From: Zygnema cylindricum | Taxonomy: Eukaryota > Streptophyta > Zygnematophyceae > Zygnematales > Zygnemataceae | Direction of reading: 5' to 3' | NCBI GenBank assembly: GCA_037447655.1 | Contig: JBBHKE010002072.1 | Span: forward strand, 21,619-51,446 | DNA: 29,828 nucleotides | Shown here: positions 17,990 to 26,989 of the stretch, piece after piece | Layout of the letters: each line of letters opens with the position of its first letter | Position numbering within the stretch: position 1 is the stretch's first letter | The notes under the pieces: model-generated | The model's input: only the letters and a program-made list of their open reading frames with translations | Told to the model about the DNA's origin: nothing | Databases searched by the model: none | Position numbers and translations under genes: made by a program

Positions 17990-18463
17990 GCGCAGTCTCC
18001 GTTGCGATATTTGTTTCGCTATCGAAACAAAATGCGCAGTATCCGTTTCGAAATCGTACTGTACTCCGTACTTTACAAAACTGTATCTATGCATGTCGTA
18101 TATAATTTCAGTTAAATGTATTAGTTCACTCCTAAATAATTAAATATTTATCAAACCCTATAGCATTTAGCATTGGTCCTAGACTAATAGGATAAAGCTG
18201 ACCGTTACCGACCAACATAACGGATGGCAGATACCAGGATCAAATCCTTGGTCCGTCAAGTATATTTTTAGTAACCTACTGAAAACAACTGGTTGTTGAG
18301 CTAAGGCAACCATGGTTCAACCACTCTCTCTATCCTTCAGTGACCACAACAAGTATGGTGGCTAGTGAGAGGAGGTGGAGGTAGGCTGTCCGCCCTTTTC
18401 TTTTCCTTTTTATACTGATATATTTAGATCTAGAAATACTCTATAAATCTAGTAATTTCAACA
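17990..18463 (-). mobile_element. Partial copia LTR (5' portion), minus orientation
   Basis: On the minus strand it begins TGTTGAAATTAC and aligns along its length with the LTR at 28027-28947. Shared blocks include TTTGTTTCG..CGAAACAAA, CCTAGACTAA, a GGATCAAATCC box and ACTACAACAAGT/CCACAACAAGT. No polypurine tract or RNase H adjoins it, and the TATA/U5 part is missing where the long-TIR element lies. It is therefore an isolated LTR fragment. Confidence 0.65.
18165..18265 (+). other. tRNA-like module in the partial copia LTR
   Basis: A B-box-like GGATCAAATCC (18238-18248) sits in a hairpin ACCAGGA..TCCTTGGT. A diverged A-box-like segment lies about 50 nt upstream. The position corresponds to the clearer module in the LTR at 24366-24415, antisense to the LTR. 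Confidence 0.4.
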
Positions 18464-19610
18464 CCCATGTCCTATCATGTTTCCATTTTTGTAAAATTGC
18501 ATTGTTGGTATTAAAATCTTGCCAGATGATGCATCAAATGTGAATTAGTATTTACGAAAAATGTCGACGAATGGCAAGGCAGCTAATAGCGAGTGAAAAC
18601 TATTGTCTACACCAACCATGGTATCAAACACTGTAGAACACGACAAGACTCCCCGTTACAGTAAAGAAAATATAATCATTTACACGATATTAGAACGCAT
18701 AATACTCATTTAGTGTAGGGGACGAGGGAGATTGTAATCCACTCAATTAATTAGTGTTATTAACAGATGGTTTTTGGCCAAAAAAAAACAAAGTTTGTAA
18801 CTTTATTTGCAAGGTGGATGCTTCTACTGTAACTTGAACCTAAAAAACTATTTTTAGCTGTAAAACTAAATTGTATAGCCCATCTTGTAAAGTATGTTTT
18901 TTTTCCATCTTAATAGTATCCTTTTCAATAAAACATTCATAATTCCACGAATGGTCGACACTTAAAAGGTTTTTGTATATTTTTTATTCCGCGTGTACCG
19001 ATAGGCGTACTTGTTTAGATCCCTCACTTTTTGTAGCTATCAGTGAGATATAAATTGAGGTTTTAAAGTACATATGTTTTGACATATTGTTCATCATAGT
19101 GCATATGACATAAGTCCACGTAATTATAAATAATGTAGAAGAGATCCCAATCCGTTCACAAGTTATCACAAAAAGAGCGTTCCGCGTGACCATAAATAGT
19201 GTAAAGAATAGATCAACCTCACCAAAAAAAACGTTTACAAGTTGGCACAAAGAGGGCCCATTGGTGGATACCTCGTTTGAGGCCAATTAAAAAATATTTT
19301 TATTTTTGGATAGGGCATCGTGTAAACTGATTAAAACCGTCACACAAGGTGAACTGGCGGAGAAGAAAACGTTAATGGACTGAAGCATCGTATGCTGTTT
19401 AAACTTAATTGTACATCATTTTGGAGTTTGAGTTTAGACAACATATGACGGCGATAGGCATAGTCAATGATTCCAAAGCAAAATTAAATTTTGGCCTTGT
19501 AGTTGTTTTGTTGATTTTCACGTGTACATACAATTTTTTTTGTCAAACAATGCTAACACTTGATTGCACATAGGTTCACTTGTAGCGGTATTTTTTCCCT
19601 TTCTCCTCTC
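18464..19610. other. AT-rich repeat-poor DNA
   Basis: No gene or transposon terminus was recognised. A single AATTAATTAGTGTTATTAACA motif at about 18746, one base longer than quoted blocks elsewhere, resembles MITE ends but has no partner. The minus-strand ORF at 18984-19286 shows no motifs. Confidence 0.35.
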
Positions 19611-20243
19611 TGTTACAACTAAGGGGCTTGTTCGTGAGGGACAAAGAGACCAAGCGAGCAATGGGTTAAGAGGAAAGGGCTTATCAGAGAAATATTAAGG
19701 GGTAATAGGAGAAAGGGAACGGGGAATTATCGCAAGTGCGAATGAGGGAAGAACATAACTGTTGAGTGAGAGGGTGTTAAAATTGACATACTGAGATTTG
19801 TCTAAGTGTCTATGTGAGTGTTTATGTTCAGTCCGGTAAATAACATTTGTTATTTTAGTATATGTATTTAGTTATGCCTTCATACCGCACACACGGTCAT
19901 GCTAACGTTTAGCTTCAATTAAATATGTCTTCGTTAATTGAATTGTTTGACTCTTAGTATGGTTTTGGAAAAGTGATGTTAACTTGTGTCCTAAGATTAA
20001 ACTATGTTAGTTTGACCTCGTGGCCGTAATCCATGAACTGTATTCCAAGCTTTGAGAGAAGTGTGAGACGAGAAGAAGTTTTGTAAGTGAGCAAGAAAAG
20101 CTTCGGCTTAATATATATCTATTTCACCGAGAACTTTATGGTGGTGAATCTGAGAGTGACTGTTTTTTGTAGTGAGTTTATTTTCGCTTCCGCTTGTGAC
20201 TATTTGTGCGGGCTAGGCACTCCGGTGTGTTACAATCCCATCA
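19611..20243 (+). mobile_element. Probable Ty3/gypsy-type LTR with primer-binding site
   Basis: The sequence begins TGTTACAACTAAGGGG and ends TTACAATCCCATCA. It contains a TATA-like TTAATATATATC (about 20108). It is followed by TTTGGTGTCTGGTAGGATTT, which resembles the primer-binding and leader start of many Ty3/gypsy elements (TTTGGTGTC...). No gag or pol domain follows. The left boundary is chosen only from the TG terminus. Confidence 0.5.
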
Positions 20244-20326
20244 TTTGGTGTCTGGTAGGATTTGCTCCAATTTTTTTGATTTCATAAACACAAACACTAT
20301 TTTGAAAAAACAGGGAAGAAGAAAAA

Positions 20327-20425
20327 GTAGTGAGAAAATTGGACCTAAAAAAACAACAAAGTTAAGAGCCATTCTACAAAAAGTAGTGAGAAAACTGGAC
20401 CTAAAAAAACAACAAAGTTAAGAGC
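20327..20425 (+). repeat. Tandem duplication, about 56 bp, two copies
   Basis: AAGTAGTGAGAAAATTGGAC followed by CTAAAAAAACAACAAAGTTA and AGAGCC occurs at about 20326 and again at about 20382, with one T/C difference. The copies are nearly identical, so the duplication is recent. Confidence 0.85.
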
Positions 20426-20429
20426 CTCC

Positions 20430-21354
20430 TGAGGTTTTGAATAAAACCTCTGCAACGCTGCCTCAAAAGGTCAGCGAAAAACAGAGGCTATAAACTTTTC
20501 TCTCACACAAAAAAATTAAGGTAGCCAAGCTAAAGAAACGTGAAATGAAAGAAAGGGAGTAGAGAGAGAAAAAGACAGGAGGTGTAAAGGGAGAATACAC
20601 GAAGGAAAGCTGCAGGGGACTAAAATCTACCAAACCCTAGATAACTACAAATTGCATTGGAGATTTCGCCTAATAAGAGGGCAGCAAAGAACTCTGTGGT
20701 TGGAGAAGTCCTCCAAAAAAAGTACATTACAAATACACCTGCTAGTTCAAAAAAAGTACATAGGTATAACACATAGGTACTTTGGACTTGTCTAATCAGT
20801 TCATAAACAACGAAAACATGTTGGATAGTCCGAGTTTGTATGAACTTTTTCATTATAATTTTTTATTTTCGCAACGAACTCTAAGACCAACACTCAAGCC
20901 ATCCTTTACGTATTTTCGGATGTTGACTCCTGCATATATACTGAAATCGAAAAGAGGAAAATAAAATGAAGGTAAAGAAAAGTAAGAAAAATACGAAAAA
21001 GAGTTGCATACAGTTTCCGTTTCGAAAAAAATACAACATTCTTCAGCTAAAACATAACAAACGAATTTGTATTTCCCTTCTAAATATTCACAAAATTTCA
21101 TTCAAAACTCAAAACAAAAATATTTATAAGAGGGAAAAAAACAAAGCTTAGATAAAACGGTTAACAGAAAAGGTGAAAGGAGGGAAACAAAGGCAAAAAA
21201 AAAAGAAAAAAAAACGATAGGAGTTACCTTCAAATAAGCCTTCATAAAACAAGAGAAAATAATAAAGATTAGTAAGGACATAACCAACTTAGATAAAACG
21301 GAGAAAAAAATGGGTCTCGGGAAACCATGGGTCTCCATAAATTTTATTTGCATT
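20430..21354. other. Unassigned AT-rich DNA
   Basis: A minus-strand frame ending at 20620 reads TSPTTEFFAALLLGEISNAI and could be a terminal exon, but I cannot join it to any other. At 20425-20495 a 23-codon plus-strand frame (EPPEVLNKTSATLPQK...) looks coding but is isolated. The rest shows no structure I can name. Confidence 0.3.
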
Positions 21355-21462
21355 TTAGAGGAAAATGGTAATTGCCACGTCATACCGAGCCACTTCAGTA
21401 AGAGCGTAGGCTCTTGCCACGTCATCAATGGTGGAGTTGTCGGGCAACAAAATGTTTGCCAT
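21355..21462 (-). CDS. Small ORF or first exon, unknown protein
   Basis: This 35-codon ORF starts in a strong context (CAAAATGGC). It reads MANILLPDNSTIDDVARAYA, then LTEVARYDVAITIFL, and stops at 21355. The composition is protein-like. A donor-like GTATGACG after ALTEVAR (phase 2) could make it a first exon instead, but no downstream exon could be joined. I do not recognise the family. Two CCAAT boxes and an E2F-like site upstream suggest a real promoter. Confidence 0.35.
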   Translation of the reverse strand: MANILLPDNSTIDDVARAYALTEVARYDVAITIFL

Positions 21463-21646
21463 TTTGTCTTACACAATTAAAAAATTGAAGAAAACGGCGT
21501 AAAAGCAATGACGTGGGCGAAGCAATCCATGGCGGTGAAAGAGGAAGCGAAACTGTGTCAGATCCGTGTTGAAAAAATGGAGAGATTTTCACGATGGCAG
21601 CGCAATTGTCAGATATCACATGGAATATAACAAAAGAGCGGTTGCG

Positions 21647-21720
21647 ATTGGACATAGAAAGCGTGACTTGTGATTGGTCCAAAACGATTATATTTTATGA
21701 GGTCCGTCCGCATTTGGCGC
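21647..21720 (-). promoter_or_regulatory. CCAAT boxes and E2F-like site upstream of the small ORF
   Basis: On the minus strand, CCAAT occurs at 21651-21647 and 21677-21673. GCGCCAAA (TTTGGCGC on the plus strand, 21713-21720) fits the E2F consensus TTTSSCGC. They lie about 190-260 bp upstream of the ATG at 21462. An AT-rich TATAATCG-like segment lies between them. Confidence 0.35.
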
Positions 21721-21869
21721 TCCTTTACGACATATATCACCCACGCCAAATGTTGTATATTTATTCTATTTTTGTCAGTATGTTTACTCTATTTCATGTG
21801 CCATTGTGTTAAAAAACCCATATTACCGTAAAAAGTTACTCCTTTCACGAGGCATTTTGGTAAGTTTGG

Positions 21870-22416
21870 TTTTTTTAAAATTAATATTTACGCTAAAACA
21901 GACGCAATCCTATATAAAAATACAATTTTAATCAAATTGGTGCGATGTTCCCTATTCTAACTGAATACGCGGAACGTCGAACAACAGTTACAAAGTTATT
22001 TTATAAATAAACGCAAACACGTGTTGTCGTCGTTATACTATAAACATGTAACATGTAACTTAAGGTCAATGTTCACAATGACGACGATGTTGTTGACAAA
22101 CAAAAGTTATGCAAACGTATTTTTTTTTTGATGTGATTGAGTCTTTTTGTTTAGTGCGACTCCACGTGCGACCGCAAGTCTATTAAATCGGTATTTAAAC
22201 CTTTTTGTTTAGAAAAATACAATTTTGCACTGTTAGACGCATTTCGTACTCCACACTATTTAAAACGAACCTATATTAGATTTTTTTACGCTAATTAAAC
22301 CTTACCTAAATTAGAATAATGAAAAAATAGAACCATTTACTATATTTGATGTGATAGAGTCCAAATTTTGAGCCATCGAATTAGAGTAATTTACTCTAAT
22401 TATGATTCGCGGTATA
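21870..22416. mobile_element. MITE family 1, copy C (left end degraded)
   Basis: The right end is TTACTCTAATTATGATTCGC then GGTATA. From about 22080 it follows copy B, and against copy A read inverted it matches GTTCACA.TGACGACGATG, TTATGCAAACG and GTTTAGTGCGA. The left TIR is not recognisable, so the start is approximate. Confidence 0.7.
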
Positions 22417-22489
22417 CTGTACTGTACTGTACTTTATTGTGTGAACAGTACTGTTGTGCATTTGTAAGGTTCCTTACACTATATTACAG

Positions 22490-22566
22490 TACACCGCTAA
22501 TCGTTATCTGTATATAAATAAGAGAACTTTGTTCGCTTTTTTGGAAACCCTTATATAGGCGGTGTG
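22490..22566. mobile_element. Possible minimal TIR element (about 77 bp)
   Basis: TACACCGCTAATCGTTATCT at the left is a family 1-like end. GGCGGTGTG at the right pairs with its first nine bases only. It may be a deleted copy or a chance pairing. Confidence 0.3.
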
Positions 22567-22589
22567 TCTGTCTAGGATTTTTTTTTTCT

Positions 22590-23290
22590 CTGTCCACAAT
22601 ACGGAAAGCCGTACCGCTCGCACGATGTAGCGTTGCCGCGCGTCGCGTTACAGACCGCCGTACTGTGGCAGAATTCTACGCTGCCGCCCGCTTGCTGGCA
22701 TAATTCAACGCTGTATCCCGCCCGGTGGCATATTTTCACTCTGCCGCGGGCTGGCATAATTCTACGCCGCCGCCGGTTGGCGTGATTCTATGCTGCCGCC
22801 CGTCCGCTGGCAATTTTCTACGCTGCCACCGGCTGGCAATTTTCTACGTTGCCGGCTACTGGCAATTTTTTACGGTGCCACCGGCTGACAATTTTCTACG
22901 TTGTCGCTGGCTGGCAATTTTCTACGTTGTCGCCGGCTAGCAATTTTCTACGCTGTCACCGGCTATCAATTTTCTACGTTGCCGTCTGCTGGCAATTTTC
23001 TACGCTGCCATTTGCTAGTAATTTTCTACGCTGCCGTCGGATGGCAATTTTCTACGTTGCCACCGGCTAGCATAACTTTACGATGCCATAATTATACGTT
23101 GCCGCTGGCTGGCATAATTATACACTGTCGCCGAGTGACATAGTTCTACGCTTGCCGACCGTCGGTGTACATACTGCCGTACGGCTAGCGTAATATGACA
23201 TTACCAATCGTCGGTGTACATACCGCCGTACCACTAACGTAATATAACGTTGCCAACCGTCGGTGTAGAAACCGCCAGACCTCTAGCACA
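22590..23290. repeat. GC-rich minisatellite 1 (50-bp and 26-bp units)
   Basis: The left part (22600-22690) holds about one copy of the 50-bp unit of minisatellite 2 (CCGTACCGCT..GCGTTGCCGCGCGTC..ACAGACCGCCGTA). The centre (about 22806-23070) is a 26-bp array, CTGGCAATTTTCTACGTTGC then CGCCGG. The right part (about 23155-23285) has three roughly 54-bp units with GTCGGTGTACATACCGCC. All share TACG-TTGCC. It abuts MITE D directly. Confidence 0.9.
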
Positions 23291-23293
23291 ATT

Positions 23294-23645
23294 TACACCG
23301 CGAATCGTTATTAGTGTCAATAACTCTAATTTAGGTTCTTAAAATTTTGATTTTTTTCCTCAAATAGGATACATGATTTTAATTTTTCTTTGACGTTAAT
23401 TAAAGTACCGTACAAAATATCGTAAAAAACGAAAGTACAATAAGATCTAAATAGTGTGGTGTACGGTCGATGTCAGACCGTGCATAAATGAACCTTTTCA
23501 AGTGAAAATTTTACAAAAAATGAATTAAATCAGATGCGCACGCATAGGAACGTGCGCTCAAAAAATGGAATACACGTAAATTAGTCTGACATGTACGGAT
23601 ATTTAAATTTCACGACAGAATACGATTTCTAATATTTTGTACGAA
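23294..23645. mobile_element. MITE family 1, copy D (right end missing)
   Basis: It begins TACACCGCGAATCGTTATTA then GTGTCAATAACTCTAATTTA. The internal block TAAATAGTGTGGTGTACGGT..GTCAGACCGTGCA (23450-23484, interrupted quote) is shared with copies A, B, C and E. It stops where the copia leader and LTR sequence begins, so it was probably truncated by or fused to that element. Confidence 0.7.
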
Positions 23646-23654
23646 TACATATGT

Positions 23655-23750
23655 TAATGTTTTACTGAAATTTTGTGGTCTCGATTAACCCACAGAATGA
23701 GCAGCCTATGTAAAGCCTCCAGGATAATATTTGACCCTTTCACTTTCCCA
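23655..23750 (-). mobile_element. Copia 5' leader remnant after LTR beta
   Basis: Reading leftwards on the minus strand after the LTR, GTGGCACTTATTCAGTGGGA then AAGTGAAAGGG and CATTCTGTGG correspond to GTGGCTGCATTTCTTAGGGA, AAGTCAAAGTGGG and CATTCTGTGG after the LTR at 28027. This is internal leader, not flanking DNA, so an LTR is followed by a leader here. Confidence 0.5.
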
Positions 23751-24555
23751 CTGAATAAGTGCCACCCAGGCGCACAAATATTCTTACCACCCTCACCCCT
23801 CTGAGGACAAGACTCCCATGAGTCAAAGGCAAAAAGAATCAATGAATTTGCTCCCATGAGCAGTAAGTTATGGCTGGCAAAAGATGACCTATAAATACAA
23901 AAGGTCACCTGGAGAGAGGCGCCTCAAACACGCTAAGTCCCTTAATTCCTACTCACAACTACTTACTACTCTACCCTCGGCCAATCAAAATAGCGTAAAG
24001 TACAAGAAGGTATAGTGGCCGATTGTACTTCTTGTACGACCATTGTACAACATGGCCTTCTAGTTGACACTTGTCAACATGGGAGCCATCGTTCCTCCTT
24101 CCATCCTTTTCGGCGTCTAATGATGTGGTGCCACGTGGCACAGCGCGCCTCTATGTTCGAAAGCCGCAAAAGATTCATTCGGGTTTGGCGGGGGCGACGA
24201 CGTCCGTCCGATCATGTATTTTACACGGTTAGATTCGCGTCCGCGAGCGCCGTTTGACTATAAATGTCGTTTCGTCAATTTTGGTATGTTTTAATGAAAG
24301 TGACGTTTTGCGTAACTCTTTAAATACGTAGCAAACTGGTGTGTATCGCTTCGTTAACACCATAATGGTTAAGGCATATATCTACATCATATATTGTAGA
24401 TCTTGGTTCAAATCTCGTCAAGGGCAACATTTTGGCAATCTATCAATCTGTCTACCTATTTCTTTTTGACTATGGCGGCAACCATGGTGACTCCCTCTCT
24501 CTCTTTGCTCTAGTGTCTAAATTAAGAAGTTAATATTAATTACTTCTTTTCAACA
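23750..24555 (-). mobile_element. Copia LTR beta, minus orientation
   Basis: It starts TGTTGAAAAGAAG directly after a polypurine tract. Promoter-like features in order on the minus strand are a CCATGG block, the antisense tRNA-like module, a G-box CACGTG (24132-24137), a TATTTATA box (23897-23890), and the stem GACTC-N4-GAGTC (23811-23824). It ends near CCTGGG|TGG. Alignment with LTRs at 24996, 26990 and 28027 supports each landmark. Confidence 0.75.
24352..24430 (+). other. tRNA-like module antisense in LTR beta
   Basis: An A-box-like TGGTTAAGGC (24366-24375) and a B-box GGTTCAAATCT (24405-24415) lie 40 bp apart on the strand opposite to LTR transcription. The spacing and sequences fit a tRNA-derived polymerase III promoter. 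T-arm pairing is poor, so this is tRNA-derived rather than a functional tRNA. Confidence 0.55.
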
Positions 24556-24564
24556 CTCCCCTTT
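24556..24564 (-). promoter_or_regulatory. Polypurine tract before LTR beta
   Basis: AAAGGGGAG immediately precedes the LTR terminus TGTTG on the minus strand. This is where plus-strand DNA synthesis is primed in copia elements. It lies directly after the RNase H stop codon. Confidence 0.8.
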
Positions 24565-25013
24565 ATTCTAAGTCAACTTTTAATTTAAGTCCACAGTTTT
24601 CTTTGTAGAATTTTAACTTAGGAGAAGGTACCCGTTTTGTCATCAGGTTTGCAATCACCTCTTTATCACTTTCATGAACCATTTTAATTATTTTATTCTC
24701 AATACTCTCTTTGACAACGCTTAGTCTTATATCTATTTCTTTAGCTTTGAAATGGTGTTCTGGATTAGCTGCGATAGAGATAGCAACTTGATTATCACAA
24801 AAGACATTATGAGTCCTTGATTTTATGAACCCAAGTTCTTCGATTAAAGATTTTACCCACATTAATTCTTTAGTGGCAGCACATGAAGCCATGTATTCAA
24901 CCTCCATAGTGGATTGAGCAACTACTTTATGCTATTTGCTACTCCAACAGTATGCACCAAACCCAATTTGCAACACATATCCAGTTGTACAGGATATTTT
25001 CTAGGTCTAAAAT
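24563..25013 (-). pseudogene. Ty1/copia RNase H fragment
   Basis: The minus strand encodes a copia RNase H: TTGYVLQIGFGAYCWSSK, an in-frame TAG at 24934-24932, VVAQSTMEVEYMASCAATKE, SLIEELGF, FCDNQVAISIA, NPEHHFKAKEIDIR and a C-terminal segment. E of EVEYMA, D of CDNQ and D of EIDIR match catalytic positions, while the first Asp segment is absent. A frameshift separates DLEN from CTTGY. The right edge at about 24996-25013 joins an LTR of opposite orientation. Confidence 0.85.
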
Positions 25014-25879
25014 AAAAAAAAGAGCAGGCAGCCTGCTTTCACCTTTCCTCTCTATCCCCCATACTTGTTGTAGTCATTGAAGGAGAGAGAGAGAAATAGA
25101 AGGGAAGCCATGGCTGCCTCAGCCTAATAAGCAGAACTGAAGAGTGACTTATGTCACTCTCAACAAAAGGTTGAGTCTGGCAAGACTCGAACCACCGACC
25201 GGCAGAGCGAGGCGTAGCCGTCAGCCCTAACCAGTCTGTCGTAGAAGTTCGTTGAAGTATATAGGGTATGAATAATATTTAAGCTATGTTATAGTCCATA
25301 AACTGATTAACTGAAATACAAATGAAACGAAAAAGAACCTGTTATATAGAGTGCAAAAAGAATACCGCACGGAACAAATGAATCGGACATTTGTCTCGAC
25401 ACTCAATATTGAATGCAAGTTTTTATCCAACGACGCATATCATCGTCAAGATCCCGGAATGGTCACTTTGGCGTTTTATGACGTGGCATGACCTGGCGCC
25501 ACGTGGAGAGATAACATTTGGTCGTGGGAATTACGAGGAACGAACGGACGTGTGAAAAGTGGACACGCGTCTGCTTAATGGCCTTGTCGTACAAAGGTCG
25601 TAAAGAATGTACATCGGCAGTAGTACTTTCTTGTACTGTACAGTGATATTATTGGTTCGTACAGTCAATAGATAGGGGTTGTGAGAGGGAACTAGGACTT
25701 AGAAAAATCAGGTAGGTAGTCCTCTCTCTCTTTGAGAGTTTGTATAAATTGGCATCTTTGCCAACGTATAACTAATCGCCTGATTGGGCGTCTTCAGTAA
25801 ATCTTTTTTGTACGCACTCAAGGGAGTCCAGGCTACACAGGGGTGCAGTCAAATAGACTACTTGCTTCCTTGGGCAGCA
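24996..25879 (+). mobile_element. Copia LTR alpha, plus orientation, lacking its extreme 5' end
   Basis: From ATTTTCTAGGTCTAAAATA onward it follows the other LTRs: ACTTGTTGTAGTCA, GCCATGGCTGCCT, an antisense tRNA-like module, G-box CACGTG (25500-25505), TATAAAT (25743-25749), the stem CACTCAAGGGAGTC (25815-25828), and the end GGGCAGCA at 25879. A G and TGGTTTCC, a possible primer-binding site, follow. The first roughly 35 bp of the LTR are missing. Confidence 0.75.
25160..25235 (-). other. tRNA-like module antisense in LTR alpha
   Basis: On the minus strand an A-box-like TGGTTAGGGC (25233-25224) and a B-box GGTTCGAGTCT (25193-25183) lie about 50 bp apart, as in class II tRNAs. The orientation is again opposite to the LTR. 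GGTTCGAGTC matches the tRNA T-loop consensus exactly. Confidence 0.6.
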
Positions 25880-25963
25880 GTGGTTTCCATTCGAAGTGTG
25901 TTAGTTAACAACTATATAGAGGCTTCCTAAATTCTATAGTCCAATGGAGGACACAGAATTGCA
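25880..25963 (+). mobile_element. Copia leader and first gag codons after LTR alpha
   Basis: After the LTR come TGGTTTCCATTCG, TTAGTTAACAACTAT and CCAATGGAGGACACAGAATT then GCA. The last part is identical to the start of gag in the copy at 27504. The homology ends abruptly at 25963, where minisatellite 2 begins. Confidence 0.7.
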
Positions 25964-26330
25964 CAGACTGCCGTATCGCTGGCACAACAAGATGTTGTCG
26001 TCTATCAGCGGTACAGACCGCTGTACCGCTGGCACAACGTGACGTTGCCATGCGTCACCGGTATAGACCACCGTAACGTTGGCACAACATGACGTTGCCG
26101 TGCGTCAACGGTACAGACCGCCGTACCGCTGGCACAACGTGATGTTGTTGTGCGTTAGCGGTACAGACCGCCGTAATGCTGGCACAACGTGACGTTGCCG
26201 TGCGTCAGCGGTAAAGATAGCCGTATCGCTGGCACAACGTGATGCTGCCGTGCGTCTGCGTTATAGACCGCCGTACCGGTGGCACAACGTGACGTTGCCG
26301 TGCGTCCGCAGTACGAGCATGATAAGCTGG
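25964..26330. repeat. Minisatellite 2, exact 50-bp period, seven units
   Basis: GGCACAACGT or a one- or two-base variant starts units at 25981, 26031, 26081, 26131, 26181, 26231 and 26281. The rest of the unit is GACGTTGCCGTGCGTCAGCG, GTACAGACCG and CCGTACCGCT. It shares its core with minisatellite 1 and is followed by MITE E. Confidence 0.95.
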
Positions 26331-26345
26331 ACAGGTACATGCCCG

Positions 26346-26911
26346 TGTAACGGACGTTGATTTACTTGTTAGAGTAAATAACGCTAATTCGGTGTCCTTT
26401 TTTCAAAAAAACAAACCTGAAATACAATCCATAAATCTATTTTTTCCATTATTCTAATTAGGTTTTATTTTCAATTAGCGTTAATAATGAAAGTACAATG
26501 CGATGGAAATAGTGTGGCATACAGACACGGTATCTCCGTACGAAATGGTACTTTTTGAATTACAAAGGCATAAAAAGACACTTAACATTATTGGGCACAC
26601 ATGTGAATGTGCACTGGAAGAAAGAGATGCAAACTCGTCAACAAAAATCACGTTCTCACATGTTCGTCCGTCAACCGTGTGAACAGCGCGACAACATACG
26701 AACTGTCAAATTTTGTACGGGTACACATATTATAGTAGACATTGAAAAGGCGGGAGTTTATTATTCAGGACAACCCAAATTACAGTTAGGGATTAATTAG
26801 TATACATATATATATATATATATTTTTTTTTTAAATCCCGATTAGTGTTAATAACACTAACTTTTATTTTATACTATTTATTCCTTTACTATAATAGCGA
26901 TAGATGGTGTA
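26346..26911. mobile_element. MITE family 1-like, copy E
   Basis: The left part TTAGAGTAAATAACGCTAAT then TCGG resembles the subterminal region of copy A. The internal block AATAGTGTGGCATACAGAC..CTCCGTACGAAATGGTACTT occurs at 26510-26550 (interrupted quote). The right end on the minus strand is TACACCATCTATCGCTATTA. A TA microsatellite (26800-26822) lies near the right end. Ends are diverged. Confidence 0.6.
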
Positions 26912-26989
26912 CTGTAGATCGGGAAGACAATGACACTTGCATGGTTCACATGTGGAAAAATGGGAAAACGAAGTCATAAATTTTGGGAT

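Noticed and set aside
20087-20421. Two plus-strand ORFs near the gypsy-like LTR
   Set aside because: They span the LTR end, the primer-binding region and a recent tandem duplication. The Lys-rich tail comes from the A-rich repeat.
22806-23070. CRISPR-like array of regularly spaced repeats
   Set aside because: Units are head-to-tail with no unique spacers, and the window is clearly eukaryotic.
22725-23143. Three overlapping plus-strand ORFs with repeated FLRC-like motifs
   Set aside because: They are the 26-bp minisatellite read in different frames. The pattern follows the DNA period, not a protein repeat.
25160-25235. Genuine tRNA gene on the minus strand
   Set aside because: A and B boxes are good, but T-arm and acceptor pairing are poor and the copy is embedded in a repeated LTR position. 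It is treated as tRNA-derived.
26155-26340. Minus-strand ORF of 61 codons
   Set aside because: It lies inside the 50-bp minisatellite and has no independent coding evidence.
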